64,000 bases of DNA. It comes from JBQTKD01 sp052389435. GTDB lineage: Bacteria > Actinomycetota > Actinomycetes > Sporichthyales > Sporichthyaceae. The notes below the pieces were generated by a model. That model worked only from the letters and a program-made list of their open reading frames with translations, ran no database searches and was not told the DNA's origin. How positions within the stretch are numbered: the stretch's first letter is position 1; each line of letters opens with the position of its first letter. Position numbers and translations under genes: made by a program. This document shows positions 16,611-25,958 of this stretch, one piece after another. The stretch is from assembly GCA_052389435.1 (NCBI GenBank), contig JBQTIB010000014.1, positions 1 to 64,000 on the forward strand, given 5' to 3'.

Positions 16611-17771
16611 GTGAGCCTGCCCCCGCTGGTCGAACCCGCCGCCGAACTAACCGTCGAAGAGGTTCGCCGCTACAGCCGTCACCTGATCATCCCGGACGTG
16701 GGGATGGACGGTCAGAAGCGACTGAAGAACGCCAAGGTGCTCTGTGTCGGCGCCGGCGGTCTCGGATCTCCCGCGCTGCTGTACCTCGCGGCCGCGGGCG
16801 TCGGCACGCTCGGCATCATCGACGACGACGTCGTCGACGAGTCGAACCTGCAGCGCCAGGTCATCCACGGCCAGTCCGACATCGGCAAGTCCAAGGCCGT
16901 TTCGGCCAAGGAGTCCGTCGCCGAGATCAACCCGTTGATCACGGTGAACCTGCACCAGGTGCGCCTGGACTCCACCAACGTGCTCGACATCTTCCGCGAC
17001 TACGACCTGATCGTGGACGGCACCGACAACTTCGCGACCCGCTACCTCGTCAACGACGCGGCCGTGCTCCTGGGCAAGCCCTACGTCTGGGGCTCGATCT
17101 ACCGGTTCGAGGGCCAGGTCTCGGTGTTCTGGGAGAAGTACGGCCCGAACTACCGCCACCTCTACCCCGAGCCCCCGCCGCCGGGCATGGTTCCGTCCTG
17201 CGCCGAGGGCGGCGTGCTCGGCGTGCTGTGCGCGTCGATCGGTTCGGTCATGGTCACCGAGGCCATCAAGCTCATCACCGGCATCGGCGACCCGCTCGTC
17301 GGGCGCCTGATGATCTACGACGCCCTCGAGATGACCTACCGCCAGGTCAAGGTTCGCCGCGATCCGGACGCCCCGGAGATCACCGGCCTGATCGACTACG
17401 ACGCCTTCTGCGGCTCGGTCTCCGACGAAGCCGTCGAGGCGGTCCGGGAGTCGACCATCTCCGCCCGCGACCTCAAGGAGATGATCGACGCGGGCAAGGA
17501 CATCGCGCTGATCGACGTCCGCGAGCCGAACGAGTTCGAGATCGTCTCGATCCCCGGCGCGACGCTGGTCCCGAAGGGCCAGTTCCTCAACGGCAACGCC
17601 CTCGGTCAGCTGCCGCAGGACAGGCAGATCGTCCTGTACTGCAAGAGCGGCATGCGCTCGGCGGAGGCGCTCGCGGTCGTCAAGGCCGCCGGGTTCGCCG
17701 ACGCGGTGCACGTCGGCGGCGGCGTGCTCGCCTGGGTCAACCAGATCGAGCCGGACAAGCCCACGTACTAG
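16611..17771 (+). CDS. moeZ: adenylyltransferase/sulfurtransferase MoeZ
   Basis: A 386-residue fusion of a ThiF/MoeB-type adenylyltransferase and a C-terminal rhodanese. The enzyme activates the C-terminus of ubiquitin-like sulfur carriers (MoaD, ThiS, CysO) and loads sulfur for molybdopterin, thiamine or cysteine synthesis. The nucleotide-binding GAGGLG is at 47-52, the conserved RQVIHG and DGTDNFATRYL segments follow, and the rhodanese active-site Cys is residue 344 (LYCKSGMRS). The zinc-ligand CxxC pairs of E. coli MoeB are not seen, as in the MoeZ group. GTG 16611 has GGAGA upstream; an in-frame ATG at 16560 is the alternative. MoaE in the window (46016) belongs to the same pathway. Confidence 0.95.
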   Translation: MSLPPLVEPAAELTVEEVRRYSRHLIIPDVGMDGQKRLKNAKVLCVGAGGLGSPALLYLAAAGVGTLGIIDDDVVDESNLQRQVIHGQSDIGKSKAVSAKESVAEINPLITVNLHQVRLDSTNVLDIFRDYDLIVDGTDNFATRYLVNDAAVLLGKPYVWGSIYRFEGQVSVFWEKYGPNYRHLYPEPPPPGMVPSCAEGGVLGVLCASIGSVMVTEAIKLITGIGDPLVGRLMIYDALEMTYRQVKVRRDPDAPEITGLIDYDAFCGSVSDEAVEAVRESTISARDLKEMIDAGKDIALIDVREPNEFEIVSIPGATLVPKGQFLNGNALGQLPQDRQIVLYCKSGMRSAEALAVVKAAGFADAVHVGGGVLAWVNQIEPDKPTY

Positions 17772-17782
17772 GTCCGACCCGG

Positions 17783-17816
17783 AAGGCCCCGTCGGTGTGC
17801 GATCCGGCGGGGCCTT
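17783..17816 (+). terminator. hairpin terminator downstream of moeZ
   Basis: AAGGCCCC (17783-17790) pairs with GGGGCCTT (17809-17816), with partial pairing inside. The T-run is weak, as is common in high-GC genomes. Confidence 0.6.
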
Positions 17817-18092
17817 CGGCATGCCGGGGAATGAAAAGAAGTGTCATGTTTCGCCAGGATGTAGCGGGTGATCTTCCGTTGGGTCCACCCTGATGTGACA
17901 CGGCCGTAATCGTCCGAAGTCACCACGGCAAGCCGCTCGGAGCTACCCTCCGAATCATTGAGGCCCGAACGGGGCATATAGGCAGTTGAGCCGTGGTTGA
18001 CCGACTTCGGCGAACAAGGCCCGACGTGACCCGGAGTGATCTACGTTGACCTTGATGTCTGAATCCCCACAGACCGAGGAGAGTTTCCGCCG
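17817..18092. other. intergenic region before the serine protease gene
   Basis: No gene is convincing here; the only start-to-stop frames are a few dozen codons or shorter. The stretch is less GC-rich than its surroundings. It has several TTGACC-like hexamers (for example around 18045) that could serve as -35 elements, and a GTGTCA...TGACAC inverted pair around 17842-17898. It ends in a strong ribosome binding site (GAGGAGAG) for the protease gene. Confidence 0.4.
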
Positions 18093-19013
18093 ATGAGCTC
18101 GCCGCGTACGTTCCGCAGAGTCGCTTTCAGCGCCGCCGCTACGGTCGCTGTCGCCGCCGCTGCCATCCTGCCCGGGGCCGGCGCCAACGCCGCCGCTCCC
18201 GCTCTGGACAAGCCCGAGTTTGCGAAGTTCGGGCTGTCGTCGATTCACCCGGGGGTGCCGACCCTTACCAAGGGCGACGCCGCCTGCACCGCCAACTTCA
18301 TTTTCCTCGACGCCGACAACCACGCCTACATCGGGCAGGCCGCCCACTGCTCCGGCAAGGGCGCGGCCAACGACACCAACGGCTGCAACACCAAGTCCGA
18401 GCCGCTCGGTACGAAGGTCCTGCTCGGCGCCTCCGGCGTCACCGGCAAGATCGTCTACAGCTCCTGGATCGCGATGCAGGAGGCGAAGGAGAAGGACGAG
18501 GCCGCCTGTGCCTCGAACGACTTCTCGCTCATCCGCATCCCGGACTCCGCCCTGGACAAGGTCAACCCGTCGATTCCCGTCTTCGGCGGCCCGACGGCGC
18601 TGCGCGAGGGTGCGCTCGAGGCCGGAGAGTCCGTGCTGAGCTACGGCTCCTCGCCGCTGCGCGGTGGGATCACCGGGCTCTCGCCCAAGCAGGGCGTCAC
18701 CATCGGCACCTCGCCCGAGGGCTGGGAGCACCAGGTGTACACGGCCACCCCGGGCATCCCGGGCGACTCCGGCTCCGGCTTCATCGACTCCAAGGGCCAG
18801 GCGTTCGGCGTGCTGTCCACGCTGTCGATCGCCCCGATCCCCGGCAGCAACGGCGTCGCGGACCTCGCCTCGGCGCTCAAGTACGCGCAGAAGCACTCCG
18901 GCATCAAGGGCCTGCGCCTCGCCGTCGGCGACATGCCGTTCGCGCCGGGTGCGGTGCCCGCACTGTCCGGCATTTCGCAGGGCGCGCTGCTCCCGACCGG
19001 CCCGCGCAACTAG
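18093..19013 (+). CDS. secreted trypsin-like (S1) serine protease
   Basis: A 306-residue exported protein with a Sec signal peptide (basic start, hydrophobic core to about residue 33, cut after an AxA-type site). It has the chymotrypsin-fold triad: H85 in QAAHC, D143 in NDFSLIRI, and S226 in GDSGSGF. Two cysteine pairs probably form disulfides. The domain order matches small actinobacterial extracellular proteases, without the long pro-region of alpha-lytic type enzymes. It stands alone, with its own upstream region and a strong terminator behind. Substrate unknown. Confidence 0.88.
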   Translation: MSSPRTFRRVAFSAAATVAVAAAAILPGAGANAAAPALDKPEFAKFGLSSIHPGVPTLTKGDAACTANFIFLDADNHAYIGQAAHCSGKGAANDTNGCNTKSEPLGTKVLLGASGVTGKIVYSSWIAMQEAKEKDEAACASNDFSLIRIPDSALDKVNPSIPVFGGPTALREGALEAGESVLSYGSSPLRGGITGLSPKQGVTIGTSPEGWEHQVYTATPGIPGDSGSGFIDSKGQAFGVLSTLSIAPIPGSNGVADLASALKYAQKHSGIKGLRLAVGDMPFAPGAVPALSGISQGALLPTGPRN

Positions 19014-19028
19014 TACGTCGATCCTCTG

Positions 19029-19066
19029 CTCGGCCCGGCGGGAACCCGCCGGGCCGAGTCGTTTTT
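19029..19066 (+). terminator. strong intrinsic terminator after serine protease gene
   Basis: The 14-bp perfect stem CTCGGCCCGGCGGG (19029-19042) and CCCGCCGGGCCGAG (19045-19058) is followed by a TTTTT run at 19062-19066. Confidence 0.9.
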
Positions 19067-19087
19067 CGAGTCGGCGACGATGGTCGG

Positions 19088-19384
19088 GTGGACGAAGACT
19101 TCGCCGAGGCCGTGCTCGCGTTGGTCGAGTCGATCCCCGAGGGTCGCGTGCTCGCCTACGGCGACATTGCGGCCATCCTCGGCGCAGGCGGGCCACGTCG
19201 GGTGGGCGCCGTCCTGTCCCACTCCGGCGGAGGCGTGCCCTGGTGGCGGGTGCCGAAGGCCGACGGCTCGCCGCCGCCCGGCAAGGAAGCGCACTGCGCC
19301 CGCCGCTGGCACGAGGAGGGCACCCCGCTTCGGCCGAACGGCAAGGTCGACATGAACGCGGCCCGTTGGCTCCCTGCCGGGTGA
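19088..19384 (+). CDS. alkyltransferase-like DNA-binding protein (ATL, MGMT family)
   Basis: A 98-residue homologue of the C-terminal domain of O6-methylguanine-DNA methyltransferase. It keeps the DNA-binding helix-turn-helix (GRVLAYGDIAAILG) and the Arg finger region (GGPRRVGAVLS). The active-site PCHR is PWWR at residues 51-54, with Trp at the position of the nucleophilic Cys. ATL proteins therefore cannot remove alkyl groups; they bind O6-alkylguanine and flag it for nucleotide excision repair. It lies directly before adnA in the same direction, in a DNA-repair context. The start is GTG 19088. Confidence 0.9.
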   Translation: MDEDFAEAVLALVESIPEGRVLAYGDIAAILGAGGPRRVGAVLSHSGGGVPWWRVPKADGSPPPGKEAHCARRWHEEGTPLRPNGKVDMNAARWLPAG

Positions 19385-19428
19385 CCGGCAGGCGCGGAAC
19401 TGTCGGTGGCGGCTGATTGCATGGGTGC

Positions 19429-22400
19429 GTGGCGCGGGGGCGAGAGCGGCAGGGACCGACGTACCGGTTGGTGCGGAGCGAGCCTCCGCCGCTGCGTGTC
19501 CCGGACCTCGACGACGCCCAGCGGGCCGTCGTCGAGCACGCCGGGGGGCCGTTGCTCGTGCTCGCCGGGCCCGGCACGGGTAAGACCACGACGCTGGTCG
19601 AGGCCGTCGCGGCACGAGTCGCCGGCGGACTCGATCCGGAGCGCATCCTCGTCCTGACGTTCAGCCGCAAGGCCGCTGCCGAGTTGCGGGATCGCCTCGG
19701 TCGGCGCCTGGCGCGCACCACCGTCGGCCCGGCCGCGGCCACCTTCCACTCCTTCTGCTTCTCGCTGCTCGCGGAGCACGGCATGCGGGAACGGCTTCTG
19801 TCGGGCGCGGAGCAGGACGTCGTGGTGCGCGAGTTGCTGCGCGGCACGGTCGGGGATCCGCGCACCGCGCTGGCGTGGCCGCCGGAGCTCGCGGCCGCCG
19901 TCGGCACCCGCGGGCTGGCCGAGGAGGTGCGGGACGTGCTCTCCCGCGTCGCGGAGCGGGACGTGGACCTGCACGCACTCGCCGAGTGCGACCCGGACAA
20001 CGCCGCGCAGTGGCGGGCGCTGGCCGAGTTCACCGACGTCTACCTCGACGTCATGGCGGCCCGTGGCGTCGCCGACCACGCCGGGCTCGTCCTGCGCGCC
20101 GTCGCGCTCGCCGAGGAGCCCGAGGTCCGCGCGGCGCTGCGCGAGCGGTACGCGTGCGTGTTCGTCGACGAGTACCAGGACGTCGATCCGGCTCAGGTGC
20201 GTCTACTCCAGGCGATCGCCGGGGACGGGCGGGACCTCGTCGTGTTCGGGGATCCGGACCAGGCCATCTACGGTTTCCGCGGCGCCGAAGTCCGGGAGAT
20301 CCTCTCCTTCGGTTCGACGTTCCCCACCACGGCCGGCGGTCGGGCACCCGCTGCTGTCCTGCGCACCGTGCGCCGGTACGGACCGAACCTGCTCGCCGCG
20401 GGGCGTGCCGTAGCCAAACGGCTTCCGCTGAGCGGGCTCGACGCCGCCGCAGCGCGGTTGCACCGGGCACCGCAGTCCGGTGCGGCCACCCCGGGCCGGC
20501 TCGCGGTGCGGCTCTACCCGACGGCCGGAGCGGAGCTCGAGGCCGTCGCCGAGGTGCTGCGCCGCGCCCACCTCGAAGACGGCACGCCCTGGGCGGACAT
20601 GGCCGTACTGGTGCGTTCCGGGACTCGGTCCATCCCCGCGGTACGCCGCGCGTTCGGTACCGCGGGCATCCCGTTCGCCGTCGCGGCCGACGAACTCCCG
20701 CTGCGGGCCGAGCCGGCGGTAGCGGTCCTGCGCACCGCCCTGCGCTTCGCCCTCGAGCCCGCCGCGGCGACCGCGGAGGACGCGCGTGAGCTGCTCCTCT
20801 CGCCGTTGGCCGGCGTGGACCCGGCGGCGCTGCGCGTACTGGGCCGGGTGCTTCGCGCGCGGGCGCGGGCGCAGAACGCGGACTCCGTCGCCCCGTCGGC
20901 GACGTTTCTGCGCGAGGCCCTGCTCGACCCGACGGCCCTGGCCGGGGTGCGCGAGCCGGGTGCAGCCGCGGTGCGGGCGCTTGCCGAACTTCTGCGGGCG
21001 GCCGCCGACGCGACCGCCGCCGGCGCCGACGCCCACGAGGTCCTGTGGCTGCTGTGGTCGGGCGTGCACGACTGGCCCGCCCGCCTCGAACGTGCGGCGG
21101 CGGGCCGCGGTCCGGCGGCGGAGCGCGCCGGGCGGGACCTCGACGCGGTGTGCGCGCTGTTCGACCTCGCCGCCCGCGCCGTCGACCCGCACGGCCGCAG
21201 CATCCGAACGCTGCTCGCCCAGCTCGATGCGGCGCAGATCCCCGGAGACCGCCCGCTGCCCGATGCGGGCGGCGTCGACGCGGTGCAGGTGATGACGGCG
21301 CACCGGTCCAAGGGCCTGGAGTGGCCGCTGGTCGTCGTGACCGGCGTGCAGGAGGGCGTGTGGCCGGACCTGCGCCGGCGCGGGTCGTTCCTGGGCGCCG
21401 ATCGGCTGCGGCCCGACGGCCTCGCCTCGGCGCAGACGGCCGTGGAACGCCTGGCCGAGGAACGGCGGCTGTTCTACGTCGCCATCACCCGGGCCGCGGA
21501 TCGCCTGCTGGTCACCGCAGTCGCCAGCCCGGACGAGGCGGGAGATCGGCCCTCGAGGTTTCTCGACGAACTCGGCGTGCCGGCCGTCGCCGTTCCCACC
21601 CGGCCGCTGCGTTCCCTGTCCGCGACCGGCTTGGTCGCCAACCTCCGCGCGGTCCTGGTGGACCCCGAGGCCTCCGAGGAGTTGCGCGCCGCGGCGGCGG
21701 AGCGGCTCGCCCTGCTCGCCGCGGAGACGGACGCCGAGGGTCAACCCCTCGTGCCCGCGGCCGATCCCGCCCGCTGGTGGGGGATGGTCGAGCCCAGCGT
21801 CGCGCCGCACCCGATCCGGGACGCCGCCGTGCCGATCGAGCTGTCCGGCAGCACGGTCGCGGGGCTGTCCGGCTGCCCGTTGCAGTGGTTCCTGCGCCGC
21901 GAGGTCCACGCCGACGACGCCGCCACCGCCGCGCTCGGGTTCGGCAACGTGCTGCACGCCCTCGCCGAAGAGGTCGCCGCGGGAGCCCCGGCCGACCTCG
22001 ACTTCCTGATGGGCCGCCTCGACGGCGTCTGGCACGAACTCGCCTACGACGCGCAGTGGCAGTCGAACGACCAACGCGAGGCCGCCCGGGACGCGCTGCG
22101 CCGATTCCTGCTCTGGCACGTCGGCCGGCCGGACCGGACCCTGGTCGGAGTCGAGGTGGGCTTCGACGTCGCCCTGGACGCGGACGGGGAACGTGTGCGG
22201 GTGAAGGGCCGGCTGGACCGCGTCGAGCTCGATGCCGCCGGGCGCACGCGGGTCGTGGACCTCAAGACGAACAAGACCGCGCCGACTGCCGCGGAGCTCG
22301 CCGCGCACCCCCAGCTCGGCGTCTACCAGGCGGTCGTCGAAGCCGGGGGAGTGTCCGGCGCGAGCCAGGAGTGCGGCGGCGCCGAGCTGGTGATGCTGCG

Positions 22401-22614
22401 TCAGTCGAAGAAGGGCGAGGACCTGCCGCGCGTGCACGCGCAGAAGCCGCTGAAGGAGGCGGAAGACCCGGAGTGGGTGCACCGCCTCCTCGGCGAGGCC
22501 GCGCGGCGCATCCGCGCGGAGGCGTTCTCGCCGGTCGCGAGCGAGGAGTGCGACCGCTGCGCCTACCGCCGCTGCTGCTCCGCCCGGGCCGAGGGGTCGC
22601 AGGTGGTGACGTGA
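19429..22614 (+). CDS. adnA: AdnA, helicase-nuclease subunit for double-strand break resection
   Basis: A ~1061-residue UvrD/RecB-type helicase with a C-terminal nuclease. With AdnB it forms the actinobacterial motor-nuclease that resects DNA ends. Walker A GPGTGKTT is at about residues 47-54. Further motifs: VDEYQDVD (Walker B), GDPDQAIYGFRG (motif III region), TAHRSKGLEW (motif V) and RLFYVAITRA (motif VI). The nuclease part has SGCPLQWF, the catalytic VVDLKTNK and a terminal CDRCAYRRCC cluster, which together fit an Fe-S stabilised PD-(D/E)XK nuclease. I prefer GTG 19429; TTG 19417 is also in frame and no ribosome site is strong. adnB follows after 25 nt. Confidence 0.9.
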   Translation: MARGRERQGPTYRLVRSEPPPLRVPDLDDAQRAVVEHAGGPLLVLAGPGTGKTTTLVEAVAARVAGGLDPERILVLTFSRKAAAELRDRLGRRLARTTVGPAAATFHSFCFSLLAEHGMRERLLSGAEQDVVVRELLRGTVGDPRTALAWPPELAAAVGTRGLAEEVRDVLSRVAERDVDLHALAECDPDNAAQWRALAEFTDVYLDVMAARGVADHAGLVLRAVALAEEPEVRAALRERYACVFVDEYQDVDPAQVRLLQAIAGDGRDLVVFGDPDQAIYGFRGAEVREILSFGSTFPTTAGGRAPAAVLRTVRRYGPNLLAAGRAVAKRLPLSGLDAAAARLHRAPQSGAATPGRLAVRLYPTAGAELEAVAEVLRRAHLEDGTPWADMAVLVRSGTRSIPAVRRAFGTAGIPFAVAADELPLRAEPAVAVLRTALRFALEPAAATAEDARELLLSPLAGVDPAALRVLGRVLRARARAQNADSVAPSATFLREALLDPTALAGVREPGAAAVRALAELLRAAADATAAGADAHEVLWLLWSGVHDWPARLERAAAGRGPAAERAGRDLDAVCALFDLAARAVDPHGRSIRTLLAQLDAAQIPGDRPLPDAGGVDAVQVMTAHRSKGLEWPLVVVTGVQEGVWPDLRRRGSFLGADRLRPDGLASAQTAVERLAEERRLFYVAITRAADRLLVTAVASPDEAGDRPSRFLDELGVPAVAVPTRPLRSLSATGLVANLRAVLVDPEASEELRAAAAERLALLAAETDAEGQPLVPAADPARWWGMVEPSVAPHPIRDAAVPIELSGSTVAGLSGCPLQWFLRREVHADDAATAALGFGNVLHALAEEVAAGAPADLDFLMGRLDGVWHELAYDAQWQSNDQREAARDALRRFLLWHVGRPDRTLVGVEVGFDVALDADGERVRVKGRLDRVELDAAGRTRVVDLKTNKTAPTAAELAAHPQLGVYQAVVEAGGVSGASQECGGAELVMLRQSKKGEDLPRVHAQKPLKEAEDPEWVHRLLGEAARRIRAEAFSPVASEECDRCAYRRCCSARAEGSQVVT

Positions 22615-22639
22615 GCGAGACGAGCGAACGGCAGGGACC

Positions 22640-25600
22640 ATGACCCTCCCTCCGGTTTTGCGGGATCCGGCGGACCTGATCGAGCTGCTCGGCGTTCCCT
22701 ATACCGACGAGCAGATCGCGGCGATCGTCGCGCCGCTCGAACCCGCCGTGATCGTCGCCGGGGCCGGGTCCGGCAAGACCACGGTGATGGCCGCCCGCGT
22801 CGTCTGGCTGGTCGGCACCGGTCGGGTGCTGCCCGCGCAGGTGCTGGGCCTGACCTTCACCAACAAGGCCGCCGCGGAACTGAGCCACCGGGTGCGCACC
22901 GCCCTGGCGAAGCTGCGTCCGGCCCAGCAGGAAGAAGCGGACGACGCCGGCGAGCCGACGATCGCCACCTACCACTCCTATGCGGGCAATCTCATCGCCG
23001 AGCACGGCCTGCGGCTCGGTGTCGAACCGACCTCTCGGCTTCTGGCAGACGCGACTCGGTACCAGCTCGCGGCCCGCGCCATCCGCTCCGCTCCCGGCCC
23101 GTATCCGGCGCTGACCAAATCCACGTCCGATCTCGTCGTCGACGTGCTCGCCCTGTCCGGCGAACTCGACGAGCACCTCGTCGCCCCCGAAGCCCTGCGT
23201 GCCCACGACGAAGGCCTTTTCGCCCGCCTGCAGGGTGTTTCCGGCGCCGATTCGCCGACGTCGGCCCTCGGGAAGGTGCTGGCAACCGCCGCCAAGCGGC
23301 TGGAGTTGCTCGAACTGGTGCTGGGCTACCGGGAGGCGAAGGCGCGGGCCGACGTCGTGGACTTCGGGGACCAGATGGCCCTCGCCGCACGGCTGGCGGA
23401 AGAGCGCCCGGCGGTGGCGGAGATCGAGAAGGAGCGCTTTTCCGTCGTTCTGCTCGACGAGTACCAGGACACCTCCGTCGCGCAGCGGCGCATGCTCGTC
23501 GGCCTGTTCGGCGGCGGGCACCCGGTGACTGCGGTGGGAGACCCGTGCCAGGCCATCTACGGCTGGCGCGGTGCCTCGGTCGCGAACCTCGAAGACTTCC
23601 CGGCCCACTTCCGTGCCGTGCTGCAGGACGGCCCGCGGCCCGCGGCCCGGTACTCGCTGCGGGAGAATCGGCGCAACGGCGAAATCGTCCTCGACCTCGC
23701 GAACACCCTCGCCGAACCGTTGCGCGAGGTGCACGACGGCGTCGCGACCCTGGCGGCGGCGGAGAACAACCTCGGCAGGGGCGAGATCCGCACCGCGCTG
23801 CTCGCGGACTACCGGCAGGAGATGGCCTGGGTCGGCGAGCAGGTCGCGCAGGCGCTGGCAGACGGTGTCGCGCCGGCGCAGATCGCCGTCCTCGTGCGCG
23901 CCACGCGGGACATCGGACCGCTGCACGCCGAACTCGTGTCCCGGGACATCCCGGTCGAGGTCGTCGGCCTCGGCGGGCTCGTGCACCTGCCCGAGGTCGC
24001 CGACGTCATCGCCGTTCTCGAGGTTCTCGACGACGGCTGCGCCAACGCGGCCCTGGTCCGCCTGCTCGTCGGCCCACGCTGGCGGATCGGACCGCGCGAC
24101 CTTGCGCTGCTGGGCAATCGGGCCGCCTCGCTCGTCGCAGTGCCCGGGAGCGCGCGCGGCTCCGCGCTGGAGTCCGCTCCCGGTGTCACCGACCCGGCCG
24201 AGCGGGTATCGCTCGTCGAGGCCCTCGGCTCGCCCGGCGAGGCGGCCTACTCTGCCGAGGCCCTCGAGCGGTTCGCCGCACTGGACCGCGAACTGCGCTC
24301 GCTGCGCCGCCACCTCGGCGAGCCGTTGCTCGACCTCGTGCACCGGGTCGTCGCCACCACGGGCCTCGGCGTGGAGATCGGCGCGGCCCCGCACGCTGTC
24401 GCGTCCCGGCGTCGGGAATCCCTCGCGGCGTTCACCGACGTCGCGGCCGGTTTCACCGACCTCGACGGGGAATCGTCGGTCCCCGCGTTCCTGGCGTGGC
24501 TGCGAGCCTCGGAGGAGCACGAGCGCGGTCTGGACTCCGCGGGCCCGCGCAGCTCGGACGCCGTCGTTCTGATGACCGCGCACAAGGCCAAGGGCCTGGA
24601 GTGGGACGTCGTCGTCCTGCCCGACGTCACCGCGACCGTGTTCCCCTCCAACCGCGGCCGGGCGAAGTGGACGACCCGCGCCGAGTCCCTCCCGCACGTC
24701 CTGCGCGGAGACCGGGACGGGCTGCCCGACGTCGGGGAGTACACCCCCAAGGGCCTGTCCGCCTTCGAGGCCGGCATGAGGGAACAGTCCGCCCTGGAGG
24801 AACTGCGGCTCGTGTACGTCGCGGTAACCCGCCCCCGGCTGCGCCTGGTGATGTCGGCGCACTGGTGGGGCCCGACGCAGAAGAAGAAGCGCGGCCCCTC
24901 GCCCTATCTCCTGGCCACGCGAGACTTCCTGCTGGCTCGAGACCTCGCCACCGGCGGCCCGTGGGCGCAGGAGCCGCCAGAGACCGAGAACCCCCTGCGC
25001 GGCCAGACCACCGAGATCTCCTGGCCCGCCCCGCTCGACCCCGTCGCGTCGGCGGCCCGCCAGGCGGGCGCGAAGCTCGTGGCCAAGGCCGCCAAGCGCC
25101 GCAAAGCGGCGCGGAAATCGGCCGACAGCGCAGTAGAACACCGCGCCGAGGCCTACGAGGCGTGTTCGACTGCGCTATCGGGAGAGTTCGAACACGCGCC
25201 ACCGATCGTCGGTGGGAGCGGTGGGAGCGGTGGGAGCGGAGCCGGGGCCGGCGGGCTCGGGGCGAGCGACGCCGCGCTGGTGGGCGGTTGGGACCACGAC
25301 CTCGAGCTGCTGCTGAAGGAACTGCGGCGCGAGAGGAACTCGGTGCGGGAGGTCGCGCTGCCCGCGTCGCTGTCGGCCTCGCAGGTGCTGATGCTCGCCG
25401 CGGACCCCGACGGTCTGGCGCGCGAGCTCGCTCGCCCCATGCCCCGCCCGCCCGCGGCCGCCGCCCGGCGCGGCACGCGTTTCCACGCCTGGATCGAAGC
25501 CGAGTTCGGCCAGCAGTCGCTCCTCGAGCTCGACGATCTCTCCGACGCGGCCGACGCCGACCTCGACGACGAGGAACTGACGGCCCTTCAGGAGTCCTTC

Positions 25601-25918
25601 CGCAGGGGCCCCTACGCCTCCCGCGCCCCCTACCGGGTGGAGGCGCCGTTCGCCCTGGCCATTGCCGGGCGGATCGTGCGGGGACGGATCGACGCCGTCT
25701 ACGAAACCCTCGTCGGGTACGAGGTCGTGGACTGGAAAACCAGCCACCGGCAGAACGCCGATCCGCTGCAGCTCGCGATCTACCGCCTGGCCTGGGCCGA
25801 ACTCGCCGGGGTCGACCCGTCCTTGGTCGACGCCGCGTTCTGCTACGTCCGCACCAACAGGATCGTCCGCCCCGATCTCCCCGACCGGGCCGAGGTCGAG
25901 ACGCTGTTGGGTGCCTGA
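22640..25918 (+). CDS. adnB: AdnB, helicase-nuclease subunit for double-strand break resection
   Basis: A 1092-residue partner of AdnA. Motor motifs: Walker A GAGSGKTT at 41-48, TFTNKAAAE, LLDEYQDTS, GDPCQAIYGWRGA, TAHKAKGLEW and RLVYVAVTRPR. After the motor a flexible Gly/Ser linker appears near residue 858, built from three copies of a 9-bp repeat. The C-terminal RecB-like nuclease follows, with GTRFHAWIE and the catalytic VVDWKTS. In contrast to AdnA, no Fe-S cysteine cluster is seen. ATG 22640 is 25 nt after adnA, so the two are co-transcribed. The length and order match Rv3202c-Rv3201c. Confidence 0.93.
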   Translation: MTLPPVLRDPADLIELLGVPYTDEQIAAIVAPLEPAVIVAGAGSGKTTVMAARVVWLVGTGRVLPAQVLGLTFTNKAAAELSHRVRTALAKLRPAQQEEADDAGEPTIATYHSYAGNLIAEHGLRLGVEPTSRLLADATRYQLAARAIRSAPGPYPALTKSTSDLVVDVLALSGELDEHLVAPEALRAHDEGLFARLQGVSGADSPTSALGKVLATAAKRLELLELVLGYREAKARADVVDFGDQMALAARLAEERPAVAEIEKERFSVVLLDEYQDTSVAQRRMLVGLFGGGHPVTAVGDPCQAIYGWRGASVANLEDFPAHFRAVLQDGPRPAARYSLRENRRNGEIVLDLANTLAEPLREVHDGVATLAAAENNLGRGEIRTALLADYRQEMAWVGEQVAQALADGVAPAQIAVLVRATRDIGPLHAELVSRDIPVEVVGLGGLVHLPEVADVIAVLEVLDDGCANAALVRLLVGPRWRIGPRDLALLGNRAASLVAVPGSARGSALESAPGVTDPAERVSLVEALGSPGEAAYSAEALERFAALDRELRSLRRHLGEPLLDLVHRVVATTGLGVEIGAAPHAVASRRRESLAAFTDVAAGFTDLDGESSVPAFLAWLRASEEHERGLDSAGPRSSDAVVLMTAHKAKGLEWDVVVLPDVTATVFPSNRGRAKWTTRAESLPHVLRGDRDGLPDVGEYTPKGLSAFEAGMREQSALEELRLVYVAVTRPRLRLVMSAHWWGPTQKKKRGPSPYLLATRDFLLARDLATGGPWAQEPPETENPLRGQTTEISWPAPLDPVASAARQAGAKLVAKAAKRRKAARKSADSAVEHRAEAYEACSTALSGEFEHAPPIVGGSGGSGGSGAGAGGLGASDAALVGGWDHDLELLLKELRRERNSVREVALPASLSASQVLMLAADPDGLARELARPMPRPPAAAARRGTRFHAWIEAEFGQQSLLELDDLSDAADADLDDEELTALQESFRRGPYASRAPYRVEAPFALAIAGRIVRGRIDAVYETLVGYEVVDWKTSHRQNADPLQLAIYRLAWAELAGVDPSLVDAAFCYVRTNRIVRPDLPDRAEVETLLGA
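25211..25237 (+). repeat. 9-bp tandem repeat in the adnB linker
   Basis: GGTGGGAGC occurs three times in perfect tandem (25211, 25220, 25229). It encodes Gly-Gly-Ser units in frame at the motor-nuclease junction, a slippage-prone site that could vary in copy number between strains. Confidence 0.8.
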
Positions 25919-25946
25919 AGCCTGCCCGTGTCGATGTAATACGAGT

Positions 25947-25952
25947 TAGGAT
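25947..25952 (+). promoter_or_regulatory. -10 hexamer in front of the antitoxin gene
   Basis: TAGGAT ends 6 nt before ATG 25959. The AGGA inside it could alternatively act as a ribosome binding site, so leaderless and leadered readings are both possible. Confidence 0.35.
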
Positions 25953-25958
25953 CCGTGT

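Noticed and set aside
20203..25141. Long minus-strand open frames opposite adnA and adnB
   Set aside because: They are antisense shadows caused by high GC and codon bias; translations are Arg/Gly/Pro-rich with no recognisable domain, whereas the plus-strand frames show complete helicase-nuclease motifs.
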